NCBI RefSeq assembly: GCF_017591425.1
Contig: NW_024467121.1
Location: forward strand, 24,626,707 to 24,690,706
DNA: 64,000 bases
Source of the DNA: Ochotona curzoniae
Lineage: Eukaryota; Chordata; Mammalia; Lagomorpha; Ochotonidae
Direction of reading: 5' to 3'
The position numbers and the translations under genes were made by a program. Positions 1-12,432 of this stretch are shown here, one piece after another. A model generated the notes under the pieces. It ran no database searches and was not told where the DNA came from. It saw nothing but the letters and a program-made list of their open reading frames with translations. Position 1 is the first letter of the stretch. Each line of letters starts with the position of its first letter.

Positions 1-544
1 AGTGGTGCTGGACATGGCCCACCCCCTGTTCCCACAGTTACCGGTGAGTATTGCAGCCTAGCCCAGCCATGCATGCCCTGTAGCCCCAGCTTTTGTGTGT
101 GGCAGGCCACATCTCCCATATGGGTGGTTACTTTGGCCTGATAGACATGCGCTTTGGTTTCCCCTCTCTAAACCACTCCAGCTCAGTGCAGTGGCCTGAT
201 CAGTGAAGACCCCAAAAGTCATTCCTCTGTCACATGCCCTCAGCCACTCCTACATGTCCTCCTAACCCCTTCCTCAGACAATCTTCAGCACCTCTGCCTG
301 GGGTCTGGGATAGTGTGACCTGGCCTAGCATTCGCTGTCTTCCTGGCCTAGAGTTCCTTGTTTTCCCCATGTATCTTAAAAAAAGAAAAAAAAAAAAAAA
401 AAGAAACAAGTAACTATGCTGGCCTATTGGCATAGTTTATACCAATTTGGCTTTAACTAGCCCAGAATTCCTGCCAGCAATTGGCTGCTTTTCCCCCTAC
501 ACTAGTGTAACACTTGCTTAATTACAAGGTAACCTAGGCAGTTG
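1..544 (-). mobile_element. GC-rich composite retroelement, copy 1 (5' part, antisense, cut by window edge)
   Basis: The first 360 bases are rich in 'cagcctagcccagcc'-type phrases and match the array of the composite family. From about 405 to 544 the sequence matches 27670-27809 closely: both contain an A-rich tract, 'aactatgctg', a 'ctgccagcaatt' block, 'tgtaacacttgc' and then 'aacctaggca'. Both copies stop matching just after that last motif. This suggests a true 5' terminus in the sense of the element, which here runs on the minus strand. The rest of the copy lies left of the window. No protein is recognisable. Assignment rests on comparison within this window only. Confidence 0.6.
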
Positions 545-3500
545 CCTACAGTAAGTCCATTTTCAGAACTCCAAGTTTCACCCTACAGAAAATAATTTTG
601 ATAGCTTAGTGTCATGATCATGAGAGCAACTTTAGGTTGTTCTTAGTTTTAGAATTATTTTTAAATATCATTTGAAAATTATCAATGCAGATATCCCTGA
701 AGGGCATATTCCAACAAGACATCTATGGGGAGTTGCCCTAAAGCAGGCATCACTTTCACACGTCATGAAGACTGCTGGGAGTATAAGAAATTCTCATATC
801 TCAATGTCAAGGAGAAGGTAATTTAAAATGTATGTTTTAGGCAATCTATTCCTCTGTGTGAGAAAGACATCATCCCAAAAATGTTTTCTAATACTTTATC
901 ACTGTTCAGGCATGCAAATAACATAAAATAAATTCAGAGGCACAGTTTATGACAAGCTTCTTGGAAAATCAGGCAGTGCATAAATCGTCACCATGCATAG
1001 GTCGTCCCACTTTTGGTTTCTTGCTGAGAAGGCAAAGATTTGGGTGCTTGCCAAAGTTTTACATAATTAATTTATTCTAGGAAAAGTTTTTGAAGGTTGT
1101 ATTTCTGGGAGCGAAACAAGTACTATATAATTGAGAAAATCACAATTTTAAAATAATCATTTCCTGAGCTTAAATGTGCCCTGTATTGCTTGAATATTTT
1201 CCGTATCACAAATCCCACATACGCATATTATGCAAGTTCTATATGCAGACGACTGCAGGATTGCAAAAAAAAAAAAAAAAACTATTTCTTCAGAAAGTGA
1301 TTGCCTCTGATGCCAGTCAGTGGAACAGCATTTTTTAAGCTTTAAGATGCAAACTATTCCTAACTTTTGCTTTAATATACTGAGCATACTTTGAACGTTC
1401 CTGGATGCTTTCCCCACAGCACCATCCTATTTATTTAGTCCCTCATTGTGTTTTTCTTATTGCGTTGCTTGCCTGGTTTTAGAGTTCGTGTTGGGCGTCG
1501 ACTTCACCTTAGGAAGATTTTGAAGCAAAAGGTTTTGCTGAGTCTTTCTCTTATGCAGAGGGAGAATGAAATCAAGCCCATGGGGCTGTCAGTCTCAGAA
1601 TTGAAAGCTTTTGTTCCACGGAGTTCTGTGAGCAAAATTGATGTCCTTTGTGGTGAAGGAAAAGAAAAGGAGTGCAAGGCTCTAAAATATCATAGAAATA
1701 TAAATGTTAGAGAACACGGACACAAAGTTAGAAAAGCACTAGACAGCTGAATCTGTTTTTTTGTTTTGCTTTCGGTTATTAATTTATCATTCAGTTGTGT
1801 TCAAAGAGAACTTAAAAATTAAAGATTTTAAATTTAAGAAATATAAATTTTCTCAGTGAAAACTCATGCAATAATGGTTCAAGCACCTAGGTTATGATTA
1901 AATTCTTCTCAAATGAATGAAACCTTCTGAAAGTCAAACTGATTACTCATCTAAATAGTCCCAGAAAAGTTTTTCAGGAGTGAATTCAGTGTTAATAGAC
2001 AGACAAGTACATAATAACATAATTCAAGATGTTAGCAGAATTAACTAATTTATAGACCTAACTTTGTACACTGCAGAAACTGAGAAAGTCCACACGCTCC
2101 CAAATGAGAACTGGTTGACAGCATGTAAAAAAATAAAGTGCACCACTATGTGTACAGCACTAGTGTTAGAGGCAAGCTCTTCTTTCCAAGGTAGAAGCTG
2201 AGACAATGATGTGTAACCAAACAAATCCGACAGCAAGAACATCAGACACCCTGTTTCATCCTGAAATAGCAATCAAGCTGTTCAATCAAGCAAATCACCT
2301 CTTTTTTTAAGTCTCAGTTTGGGGGAGTTCATTATTATTTATTCAGTCAGAGGAACTATATCTTTCAGAAGCCAGAAAATATATGAAGGACTGATGAAAT
2401 CATAGGCTGATTTTTCTTTGAAGCTTTGGTAGTCCCCACCAATCTCCATATGCAATTTTGCTATCTACAGTTTCACTGAGTATCAGACTGCTGTGCTCCA
2501 AAAATCAGAAATGCAAAATTCAAGGACAAAATAATTCATAAATTTTAAATTTAGCTTCTTAGAGCATATTGTTTGAATTATTCTTATTTTACTAATTATT
2601 GGCATTGTTGTTACTATGCCTAATTTATAAGCCAAAGTATCACAGATATGCATTTAGAACAACAGTGTCTAAATAAGTGGTTGGCCATTGTCAGTGATTT
2701 CAGGCATGTATTAGGGACTTCAGAAATTACCACTTAGGGATATGGAGAATCATCATCTTGGTATTTTTCATTTATGGATTCAATCAAATATTTGAGCATG
2801 GTGATTAGAGATTAAAATGTATGGTTTCAAAAGCTCACCCTAATAAGAATAGATTGACCCAGAATAGATCATTAGAACACAGAGGTGTGGACCAATAGGT
2901 TTATATGTGCAGAATATTAAATATGCTCATTAAAATGGTATCTGTGACAGTTTCCATATTAGAGGAAGCTTATTAGAGATGCCACCTGAATGATGCTTAA
3001 AAATTCTTAGGAATTAGTTAGCCAAGGATAAGAAAGGTGCATTTCTAAGTAAAAAGGACAGCATGAACAGAAGGAGAAAAATATTCTGGCAGATTTGGTG
3101 CTGGGTCATGGAACCCAAGGTAAGGTGGTAAGATCAAATTGGAAATAGGACATGGACCAAGAACTGGGAAGGAGGAGCTGACTTCCAGGTAGTCATGTGA
3201 CTTTATGCAGTCCCCATCATTTTTTTTTATCTACAGTAATAAGATAACCATGTTGGCTTTTCCATGGGAATCATTTCATGGTCTTGAAAGATGTTCTTGG
3301 TACTATAAGACTGGATGCACAAAATCCAATTTGGAGCACAAGCTTAATATGACTTTTCCCAGGTCTCCTCACCTTTACAGAAATGGAGAATTACAGTGCT
3401 GATCCATGATTTGGATTTTTCCATGCATGAGAGGAAGGTAGAGGGACAAGTATTCTTCAAGTGATCAAGTGATTCTTCAATAGGAGGAGGAGCAGAAGGG

Positions 3501-4512
3501 CCAGACACATGGTGGGGATGGGAGACTGGTGGCTTATGAGAGGGGAAGGGAGATTCAGTGTGATTAAGAGAGTGGGGGCTTGAAGAATAGGGGTCAGGGT
3601 GCAAGGTTAGGGCAAGTGTTAAATGAGTGGACAAAACACTGATAAATGACACTGAGGCAGATAGTGATAAATACAGCATGAGTCTTAAGACAGGAAATGG
3701 TTTTGTTCTTTGTGAGAACTGAATGACAGTTCTGGCAGTGTTACAAGATGAACCACATCCTAACCAAGTAACAGTTGTGAAACTACATGACAAAAGTTGA
3801 GGAGAAACTGTGGTGCTAGGATATGGTTACTGCAGAGGGCTAAGAATTCAGGGAAGAAAGCTGAGCTTAGGGGAGAACCTGTGTGCCTGATGGAAGCTAT
3901 GGTCAGGACAGACCACACAAGAATCATCTGGAAATAAAAGCATGGGAAAGGTCAGATCAGTAAAGTCAAGCCATGCCGAGGGGGTGTGTTATTAATGATG
4001 AGAGGCTGGAGTGGCATTGGGGATTGAAGGAGTAAGGGTTCTTGATGGAACGACAACTCATATGGAATGAAGTCCAAGTAGAGCTGGGCATGAGGGGAAG
4101 TAGATTCATGATAGTGGTCCAGATGTCTACATAAGACTAGACCCATACAGTTCAAGGTTCTAGTGGATGAAACATAACATTTAGACAGGGATAGCTACTA
4201 GTACACATCATCTCTTGAGACTTTACTGAAGAGACTCGTTTTTTTGCAACCTGCCCTATAAATTGGTTTACTCAAAGGGTCTTCCAGAAGTTTAAGGAAA
4301 ATATATATTATGAAAGTGCTGCATGAAATGTCAAATTTTTATGCCAAAGCAAACTTATCTTTTCATCCCACGACCATGATCTCTTTAGGTATCCTTATAT
4401 TTTACAGAACAAATAACCAGAGTAACAGAAATGTACTCTGGTATCCTGTGAGTCTTTCTCCTAAAGCTAAATTATTGTCTTATTTTTATTTATATGGATC
4501 CCATTTCTTCAG
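545..4512. other. PLD5 intron sequence, mostly unique
   Basis: This is the sequence before the first visible PLD5 exon, presumably part of a large intron. It is AT-rich and mostly non-repetitive to my eye. An A run sits at 1266-1281 and a possible old DNA-transposon piece at 2430-2560. I searched for an exon encoding the segment expected just before the 4513 exon (the first half of the second PLD domain) and did not find it. Open frames at 1448-1750 (plus) and 3344-3793 (minus) resemble no family I know and are probably chance. Confidence 0.5.
2430..2560 (+). repeat. Possible old DNA-transposon fragment (Tigger-like)
   Basis: The run 'gctatctacagtttcactga', then 'caaaaatcagaaatgcaaaa' and 'aattcataaattttaaatt', resembles the terminal region of mammalian Tigger-type elements as I remember them. 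It is diverged, and I see neither inverted ends nor a target duplication. A repeat-library search would be needed to confirm it. Confidence 0.3.
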
Positions 4513-4681
4513 GACATATTGGCCAGACTTGGATGGAAAAATAAGAGAAGCATTAGTTTTACGAAGTGTGAAAGTTCGACTCCTCATAAGCTTCTGGAAG
4601 AAAACTGATCCTCTCACATTTAACTTTATTTCATCTCTTAAAGCTATTTGCACTGAAATAGCCAACTGCAGTTTGAAAGTT
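4513..4681 (+). CDS. PLD5: PLD5 internal exon (second PLD domain, first half)
   Basis: Inactive phospholipase D5 is a type II endoplasmic reticulum membrane protein of the PLD3/PLD4/PLD5 family. This 169-base exon follows an acceptor ending 'ttcttcag' and ends at a 'gtaagt' donor. It enters one base from the end of a codon and leaves in phase 0. It encodes 56 residues starting TYWPDLDGKIREAL and ending CSLKV. PLD3 has the related stretch YWP...DDGLRRA...RGVKVRLLISCW, so the fold position is clear: the strand and helix leading to the second HKD motif. An N-glycosylation sequon (NCS) lies near the end. The reading frame joins perfectly to the exon at 7483. The previous exon is not in the window, so this is only the third exon from the 3' end. 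I am confident of the identity from remembered PLD5 sequence; no search was run. Confidence 0.93.
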
Positions 4682-4897
4682 GTAAGTATTACATTGTAAG
4701 TAGTATTGAGCAGAAAGAATGTATACTGTGCAAATCTGTGCAAACTACAGGCATACATGAACATGTGAACTTCCAGTACAAGCCAGGGTGACACTCTTTG
4801 GGAGTGAAAAATACTTGCAAAGACAGGATAAATAATGTTTCAAAAGAGTCATACATGGAAAAGGAGACTGGGACCCAAGTTTCCTAATGCCCTCTAG

Positions 4898-4972
4898 TCT
4901 CGGTCTCTCTCTCTCACTCTCCCTCCCCCCCCTCTTTTTCTCCCTCTCCCTCTCTATCACACACACACACAT
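4898..4972. repeat. CT-rich and CA simple repeat
   Basis: A (CT)n tract is followed by C- and T-rich sequence and a short (CA)n run. It is low complexity and intronic, and produces a spurious antisense Arg/Glu-rich open frame. Confidence 0.85.
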
Positions 4973-5899
4973 TCTACTGCATACTTTCCACTTTAAATCA
5001 TCTGTTATTCTTATGTGTAAAACTATAACCAACAGGCCTAGTTAGTACTGGACATAGAACACCAAGATGCCTCTCGCCCTAATAACCCCACATTGGGGCT
5101 CCCATGCTAGGGAAGCAAGGAACAGGTGTCTCTAGCTCACCATCATATTTCCACTGCCTAACACGTTGTTTGTCACACAACATGTGAATCACGTGTTGAA
5201 TTAGTGAGTACCTGGATAAATGAAGTTAAAGAAGAGAGCTAACGAAGGCAGGAAGATTCTATAAGCCAGTGAAGGAGGAAGCAGAGCTCAGAATGAGACC
5301 TGAGAACAAGGCCTAGTTAGTCATTTTCTGCCATAGTGTAGCTCAGTGAAGTCATGCATTTCAGAATGTACAAGGTCAGAGGAGCACTGCTGTCAGACTT
5401 ACCACGTCTAGAGGGAGCAGAGCATGTCTGGGCCTCTGGTACAGTCTGGTGCACTTGTTCTCGCCTTCTTTCTCGGTTTCCCCTTAGGCCATATCAGGGA
5501 TGCCCACTGCTCTCCCTTCCTGACCCCACAGTACTCCTGCTACTAAGGCCACTAACAGTTGACATCTCTATGGATTGTTAACTGCAAAGTGCTTTTGTTG
5601 GAAATTTGCAGGATAACACAAAAGAAGCAGAATACGTCAATACTTTTCAATAGTTTCATTTCCTTTGGACTCAGATGTTCACAATCTTTGAATAAAGCAA
5701 ACACTAATAATTCACTAGTTCCCATTTTGTAAGAGGCTGTGCCTTGCTATGCATCAATTATAAGACAAGGTAGAAAAGGTAGTTACAGCCCCAATGTATA
5801 GAAAACAGGTTATTCTCCTTCAAAGAGTTTTCATAACTCATTTCTTGAGTTGATGTTAGGTTATGCCTTATTCTTTTTCAAATCCAAATTAATTCTATA

Positions 5900-6196
5900 A
5901 ATATCTTCCTAAAAATATTTACGTGTATTTATTTGAGAGTTAGAGAGCCCCTATGTGCTCATGCACTCCCCCAAATGCCTAATGGCTGGGACTGAAGCAC
6001 TCGAAAGCCTGGAACCAGGACCTCATTCTGAGAACTCAACAACTTATGTCATTCAGGGTGAGCATTAGCAGGAAACTGGAATCAGGCATGCAGCAGCCAA
6101 GACTCAAACCTTAGAGTCAAACCAGGCACACCAACATCAGACCCGGACATGCTAAACAGCATCCTACGACCTAAGCTAAATGCCAACCCCTATTAT
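5900..6196 (-). mobile_element. Old CSINE, antisense
   Basis: The region starts with the reversed tail ('gtatttatttgagagttaga') and includes the reversed 'cactcccccaaatg' block typical of lagomorph C repeats. It ends near 'taaatgccaacccc'. Divergence is high, so it is an old insertion. Confidence 0.7.
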
Positions 6197-7482
6197 AGTA
6201 CCTTTTTGTAAAGGGAACAGGAAAATATATCAACATGTCCAAATGCTGTGACTCCTCATTTTGAGTGATGACACCCTCAATGCTCATATAAACTCATGAG
6301 TTTATTACTTTATCGCAAAAGCTTTTAAGTCAGTTACTAAGTTAGTTTGAAGAGCCTATAAAAGATTTTTGCAGAAAGTAGGAACTGAGGAAATTGGCTG
6401 AATTACAGTCCTTGTAACCAGGGTAATGTTGTCTCTGTGCTGAGGCATAGATAATTCTTAGTAGATTCTGAGCTGTGCACTATGGAGCTCAAAAGTTTTA
6501 TTAACATTCAGAACTTTTAAGGACAGGAAGGGAACTTACTGATTACCTAGCTTCTCATTTCTTCTCTAACCTGGAAGGAAGGTAAGAACCAACTTAGTGT
6601 TTTCTCAAACCAAATTTGAATGCTAAACCCTTTGAAAGCTATAAATTGCATTCTTTTCTCCTTGCCTGGTTATTGCTTTCAACACATAGGATATCGCAAG
6701 TATAAGGCATTTCAGAAAGATTCCAGGCGTTAAATAGTGAATGTTTTCCAATGCGGAATAGACCTGAGACCTCCAGCATCGACTAGTGTCTTCCTGTGAA
6801 ATCAGGAGCTTCACTGTGAAAGTTCATCTAAGCACTTACATTCAAAAGTGTAGGCCTGGCCACCCCTGCTGTTAGCAACCCATCTGTTGGATGCCCCATC
6901 TCTAGCCTTGGGTGATTTGGGGGTCATTAATGTTGAAGCTAGTATTCATAATCTGAAATTGTGATTTTGTTTTTTGAATTTCCTTTCAAAGTAACTTTTA
7001 AACATAGGTGTTTAGACAAAGGTTTGTTCCTGTGGCACAATCTCTTGATCTTTGCAAATCCCTAGTTTATTCAGCTATTCATTAACATAAGGTGTGTGAC
7101 ATGTAAAAATATTCATTCAGTTCATTGGCATGCTTGGCAGAAAGCACCCACAAGCACATGGCAAATGCCAGTGCACCCCACTGAAGAAGACAGTAAGAAT
7201 TAAATAAGCTTCTGATTCTCACCTTGTTGAAAGAATTTTTTGTTCATTTGATAGCTTTTTTAAAAGTGTTGATTATAGACCTAGTTGAGCATGCTAATTT
7301 CCTCTTATTCCTATATAGATTTAGAAAAAAAAAAGCTCCTATTCAAAGCAACAAAATTGTGGTTTTAACAACCCAGTATGAGGTCTATTGTTGATATTTG
7401 GATAATACATTCATTTGTGTCCTTGAACAAAACCAAAACCACTCTTTATTCACCTGCTTTTCAAATTTTTTTTTCCTTACAG

Positions 7483-7597
7483 AAATTTTTTGATCTGGAA
7501 AGAGAAAATGCTTGTGCTTCAAAAGAACAAAAGAATCACACCTTTCCTAAATTAAATCGCAACAAGTACATGGTGACAGATGGAGCAGCTTATATTG
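7483..7597 (+). CDS. PLD5: PLD5 internal exon with degenerate second HKD motif
   Basis: This 115-base exon follows a strong acceptor (long T tract, then 'ttccttacag') and ends at a 'gtaggt' donor. It starts in phase 0 and leaves one base of a glycine codon. It encodes 38 residues, KFFDLERENA to AAYI, including the motif NRNKYMVTD. In active family members the motif is HxKxxxxD/E; here the histidine position is arginine (codon cgc, 7558-7560), while the lysine and the acidic residue are kept. That matches PLD5, which is considered catalytically inactive. A sequon NHT lies upstream of the motif. The context is the C-terminal PLD domain, predicted to be in the lumen. Identity is very likely. Confidence 0.95.
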
Positions 7598-7964
7598 GTA
7601 GGTGTCAGGGCTGGTAGCCTGCTGAGGGTTTACTCTAACAATGGTCATCCAGTTGGTCTGGGTGGGTGGGGGAACGTGGCTGTCGGATCCTTTGCAGGTG
7701 AATGGAAGGACCTGGAGGTCCCAGGAGACCATATGTGATATCTTCTCAGTAGTATTTTATAGAAATTCTTTGGTTCACCACCCTCATTCATAGGCAAAGA
7801 GGTGAATGGTGACACTAGAGCCAGCATGGTACTTGCCCCCCTGCCCATAGCACCATGCCGGCCTTTTTGAGTCCAGGGAGGCAAGTGTTAGAGCCATTCA
7901 GTACCACCAGAATTTACACTACCCAGACATGGATCCCACTCTTGCCATTCTCATCTGTCTTGGG

Positions 7965-8110
7965 ATAGTTTACTTGAGCTCTCTAAAACTTCAGTTTTCT
8001 TAACTGCAGAACGAGACGGTTAATAAATTATTACTACTATGTTGGATTAATTTAAGTGGGATAATCTAATAGAATGACATCTGATTAATGTCAGCTATCA
8101 CTATGCAAGC
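7965..8110 (-). repeat. MIR-like SINE relic, antisense
   Basis: The words 'aaacttcagttttcttaact' and 'taataaattattactact' follow the reversed MIR core (cag tttcct catctgtaaa, then AT-rich). It is diverged and its ends are uncertain. Confidence 0.4.
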
Positions 8111-8539
8111 AATGAGCTAGAAGCAGAAATCATTATGTACTGGTAGAATTATTTGCAAATGTATCAGATTTATTCCTATGTTCCATGATGTATGTGAGAT
8201 CAGGACAGCACCTTAGCTGATCCTATCATAAGTAGAATTAAAATTGTCTATAAAGAAGAGCCACATAGCAATGAAAAATAGCAGTGAAGTTACTGCATAG
8301 TGCAGGTGAAATGGCAGCTTAAGAGCAGAAAAGAGAGGTATCCTCCTTAAATACAGACATGGAATCATAACCAATTTTTCTATTGCAAACTCTGAGTAAA
8401 AAAAAATGTTTTTAACTTTGTGAGGCACTTGCTTTATCTTATTTTAGCCTTTTAGACATAATGCCAATAGGGAGGGCAGCCTCTGTTACGCAGTTTGGAC
8501 ATGAGGAAAAACTAGGCCACAAGCTGTATTATTTTATCT

Positions 8540-8655
8540 TCATATCACTAACAAAGGGTGGGTGCTATTGTTCCTGTTTTACAGACAAGGAAACTGAGAT
8601 TGATTACAGAACTTTCTACCATTTTCTAGCTACCAGTGCTAAAATTCAAATATAG
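8540..8655 (+). repeat. MIR SINE relic
   Basis: The sequence 'gttttacagacaaggaaact' followed by 'gag' is the most diagnostic MIR phrase, with 'ctagctaccagtgctaaaat' downstream where MIR has its CTAGTAAGTGG-type stretch. Confidence 0.7.
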
Positions 8656-9239
8656 ATTTGTATACTTCGAACCAAAACTTCAAGTGCTAACCATGCGGAT
8701 ATGAGTAAGGAAGTGGCTAGGGCTAGAATCCTTGGCGCATAACTACTGCTATTGGCCATTTGGACAGGTTACTAACTGCCAACTCAATGTGAACATGTTC
8801 CATCTTTTCCCACATTTAATGGCTATGGTAACACATTATTAAAGTATTAGAATATTTTAAAATATATGTCATTCTAGTTTTTCTGGAAAAATGATTACCA
8901 CTGTTTTCTATGTCAGTGACTCAAGATATAATTATTTGAGTTTGCTTTCAGTTTGTATAATGAAACCAACTTTTAACAAAATGCCAAAACACAAACTCAG
9001 AATTATTGAATTTTTAAAAAGGAGAGACTTTGAGTTAATTATTGGAAAACTTGGAGGTGGATCAGGTTTCAGAAACAGAAGAGGGTAAAGAGTCAAGGTG
9101 TTGAGTATGCATCCATTAGTGACTTGTTCCTGTATCCTCACACTCTTTCAATAGTTCAGTTTTTGGTTTGGAATAGACACAACTGTATTTGAATGATGGC
9201 CTTGAGAGTTAAAAACTGAAGAATGGTAGAAAGCTCTGT

Positions 9240-9345
9240 TTTCATTTAAGTCTCAGTTTCATTGTCTATGAAGTGCAAATAACAGTATCCACCCTTTGAT
9301 AGTAGTATGAAGATTAAACAAATACATGCAAAGCTCTGAACATTG
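9240..9345 (-). repeat. MIR SINE relic, antisense
   Basis: The words 'agtctcagtttcattgtcta', 'gcaaataacagtatccaccc' and 'gaagattaaacaaatacatg' match the reverse of a MIR core in order. Confidence 0.7.
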
Positions 9346-10464
9346 CACCTATCTAGTTCCCTTGCTCCTTTCCTTCATCTTCCCTACAAAAATACAGCTT
9401 TGAATGAATACATTTTACACAGTACATTATACCAAAGCATTCATTCCCACAATATTGATTCCCTAAGCCACATTCCACTAATATAATTCTACTATAGAAA
9501 GCATCACAGAATACCAAGAGAAAATTTATTAACAGCATGTTCTGGAAATTGTCACTGTTACTTGTTGAGAATGCATAGTTAGGAAAACCTGCACTATTTT
9601 CATGAAACTACAGTTCCTTTAAGTTTTCAGAAGACTTATAGAAGATCTACAGAAGTGTCATCCTTCCAGTTTTAAATTGAGTGAAGTAAGGATTGAACAC
9701 ATGAAGCAGTACCATATAGTTTCCTAGTAAGGCCTTGCATCCGTACCAGAATATCCTTAGGCGTGACACTGCTGGCAGCTGGGGCTTCAACATGCACGTC
9801 TGGAAATTAAAAAACTGCATCATCCCAACTGAAAAATGACTCAAGCATGTATAGGATTGTGATGTCCTACCAAATCACTGAGAAATCAGAGATGGAAAAA
9901 CTGGATCATGGGTGTAGGAATGTCGGCATTTGGAGGCTTTTCAAAGGGCTGTCATTCCCAGGAAGAATCTAATTTAATGAAGCCTTTTGAGAATCCTTAA
10001 AAATGCTGGGACCTCAGCTCCATCCAGTGCGTTGAAGGAGAATACCAGTATTTATGGAGACCTGACAGTACTATGTGTTATTTGAAAGATGGGTCACTAA
10101 CTTACAGCAGAAAGTCATCCAAATGTATGCCTTTCATAGAGCCACTGGCAGCACCATTGTGGTGTTTATTGAGGTGCAAAAAGGTGATAAGTTGAAATGG
10201 GGGAAGAAATTATTCTGTGTGTCAGATCTGACTTGGCCCAGTATTCTTATAACAGTGAAGAATAAATTTAAGAGTAGAATGTGAGAAAAAGGAAACATCT
10301 TCTAATATTAAACATTTAGAAATGCTTCAGTTCCCTTTACGGAACCGATTCTTAACCAAAGAGAACAAAACTTAGAGTTTAGATCAGACTTTAGCTGACA
10401 GTAATTTATGGAATAACTGTCAGTCTTGATCTGGACCAAATTTTTTTATATTATTATTTAAATA

Positions 10465-10692
10465 TATATTTATTTTTATCGCAAAAGCCTGCAACAACCA
10501 GCACTAAGCTAAAGCCAGTAGCTAGAAACTTTTTCCAGGTCTCCCACATGGATGCAGGGTCCTAAGACTTTGGGCCATCCTCCGCTGCTTTCCCAGGCCA
10601 CAAGCAGGGAACTAGACAGAAGAGGAGCAGCCATATGGGATACTGGCAGATGCAAGGCAAGGGCCTAACCACTAGGCTATCGTGCTGGCCCT
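10465..10692 (-). mobile_element. CSINE, antisense, partly deleted
   Basis: It reads, in antisense, an AT-rich tail, 'ccaggtctcccacatggatg', 'ctgctttcccaggccacaag', 'catatgggatactggcagat' and 'aaccactaggctatcgtgct'. Part of the tail-proximal region seen in full copies is missing. Confidence 0.85.
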
Positions 10693-10794
10693 TAGAATTC
10701 TTTAATAAGACTACATCTAGGCTTATGATATTGTAGAGACTCCATGGAGTCAGGAGACGTGCACCCACGACTAGCCACAAGACATTAGGCCAAT

Positions 10795-10915
10795 GTATTC
10801 ATCTCTGATCTGCTCCTCAGCCTAAGGTGGAGGAAAATCCTATCAACCATATGAAGTAATGATACAATTGCAAAGTATAGTAGTTTGCTTATAGCAGGCA
10901 CTTTGTGATAATTTT
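10795..10915 (-). repeat. MIR-like relic, antisense
   Basis: 'ctgctcctcagcctaaggtg', 'catatgaagtaatgatacaa' and 'tagcaggcactttgtgataa' follow the reversed MIR order, including the gcaggcact end phrase. Diverged. Confidence 0.45.
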
Positions 10916-11200
10916 TTCTGCTCTCAAACTCTCACATATTCCAACTTCATCCCCTAATCCTCCCCTTCATGTCCCAATATCCTAACCACATCATGTGACC
11001 TTAAGAAGTCTTCCTCCTCTTGGTAGGGAATGGCTTTCCCTCTCCCTAATCAAGTTGCTATGTATCTTTCATTACCCAATGAAACGCTCCTTTCCCAACA
11101 CTTCTAGCCCGATTTAGAAATTCCTTCTCCCTTGCCCTTATGGTCTGTGTAAATATAGTTCTTACATTATTACATACGCTTTGTATTATACACATTGAAT
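10916..11200 (+). repeat. Possible L2 3'-end relic
   Basis: The text is pyrimidine-rich with phrases such as 'ccttctcccttgcccttatg' and 'cattattacatacgctttgt', similar in style to the 3' part of L2. It is weak and needs a library search. Confidence 0.3.
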
Positions 11201-11503
11201 TTTCTTCTTGGACTCCTTGTAAACAACACAACCATCTTTAGTTTCAGTTTATATTCACAATCCCTAATGTATAAACCTTGGGCATGTGGTAACATACATA
11301 AAATGATAGACAAACTCAAAAAATGTCCTTGGGAAAGAAACCTTTGCTCGCCCTTTCTCCTCTCTCCCTGTCACCTTCTGTCGGTTACATACCAGAGACA
11401 AGAAATTGAGAAATGCATGTGGGAGTTTTGGGTAATCCTGTGCTTAAATTAACTGCCCACGTACAGCAGTGGACTTATTAGCCTTCTCTGGGGCAAGTCC
11501 AAG

Positions 11504-11840
11504 CCTTTCTACCTGATTTGGCTGAATTTTGTCCCCTTAAAACTATGATGTTGAAGTGCTAGCCCTGAGTATGTCCAGATTGTGGCCTGCTTCGTAGATG
11601 AGGTCTTTACAAAGATAAACATGGGACTATTAGGCCGGGCCTGATGTTCTTACGAAAAGGAAAAATTTGGACACAGAACATGCATAGAGAGAAAACAAGA
11701 GAAGAGAAGGAGAAAATGGCCATGAGCAAGGCAGAGAAAGGGCCCTGGAACTGGCTTTTTTCAGTCCTGAGAAGGAATGAGTCTGCTGATATCATGACTT
11801 TTTTTTTTTTTGTAGAATTGTGAATCAGTTAAGTCTCCCA
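11504..11840 (+). mobile_element. MaLR-type solo LTR
   Basis: The block order 'ctgaattttgtccccttaaa', 'atgatgttgaagtgctagcc', 'gaggtctttacaaagataa', 'aaaatttggacacagaacat', 'cctgagaaggaatgagtctg' and 'tagaattgtgaatcagttaa' matches the mammalian MaLR LTR pattern (ERVL-related, MLT1/MST-like). It sits inside the last PLD5 intron and has no internal viral genes. The subfamily is not determined. Confidence 0.7.
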
Positions 11841-12432
11841 AGGCTGGGTACACTCAGCAACACCAGGCCATCAGTGTGGAAGACCTGTTCCCACAGCCAC
11901 TGCCTTAGTTCTTGGGCCAAGGTGCCTGTGCCTGCCTGGGAAATGAATTGTAATGTTTTTGTCCTGGTTTAAGTCCGAGTTCTTTACTAGCTTCAGCGTT
12001 TTCCTTGATGTGAAGGTTTCTGGGCATTTTAATTAGAATTCTTCCTCTTTATATGGATTATATGTTGTGTCAGACAGTAGTAATTGTTCACAAGATTTTA
12101 AAGTGCTTTCCTATATATTTTAAGTGTTACTGTATTTAGTGCATCCTGTGAATGTCAATACGAAATTACATTTGCCAAAAAAGAATAGCAAATTCCCTGG
12201 TTTTAGTTTTAATTGCGGCAAAACTGAAGAAAATGCCAAAATAATATGCAAATATTAGTATGCCATATGGAAGATGTCTTGTTATTTTTTTGGACCTGTC
12301 AACACAATTCAACCTCTCTCTGTCATTAGTCCTGGATGTTTATGATTTTTTTAAAAAATACAATCTTTGTATTTCGTGACATTGAGAATGCTCCCAGGGG
12401 AGCCTAACTCCTACCACTGTTTTTGTTTGCAG

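Larger units (their letters stand above)
4682..7482 (+). other. PLD5: PLD5 intron
   Basis: The intron runs from a 'gtaagt' donor to an acceptor preceded by a long T tract ending 'ttccttacag'. It holds a pyrimidine-rich simple repeat near 4900 and a decayed antisense CSINE at 5900-6196. The short tail motif around 5150-5230 (cacacaacatgtgaatca, then gttgaatta) is reminiscent of a MIR or L2 3' end. I see no other exon in it. Confidence 0.8.
7598..12432 (+). other. PLD5: PLD5 intron
   Basis: The last intron runs from a 'gtaggt' donor to the acceptor 'tttttgtttgcag'. It is 4.8 kb and carries mainly ancient mammalian repeats (several MIR pieces, an L2-like stretch, an MaLR-type LTR) and one decayed antisense CSINE. 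Apart from these I see nothing gene-like. Confidence 0.85.

Noticed and set aside
1448..1750. 100-codon plus-strand frame before the PLD5 exons
   Set aside because: It does not resemble the expected PLD5 segment, lacks clear splice sites and matches no family I know.
3344..3793. 149-codon minus-strand frame, Pro/Ser/His-rich
   Set aside because: Intronic, low complexity, no domain or start context; most likely chance.
4310..4699. 129-codon frame taken as a whole
   Set aside because: Only 4513-4681 is exon. The part before the acceptor and after the gtaagt donor is intron read-through.
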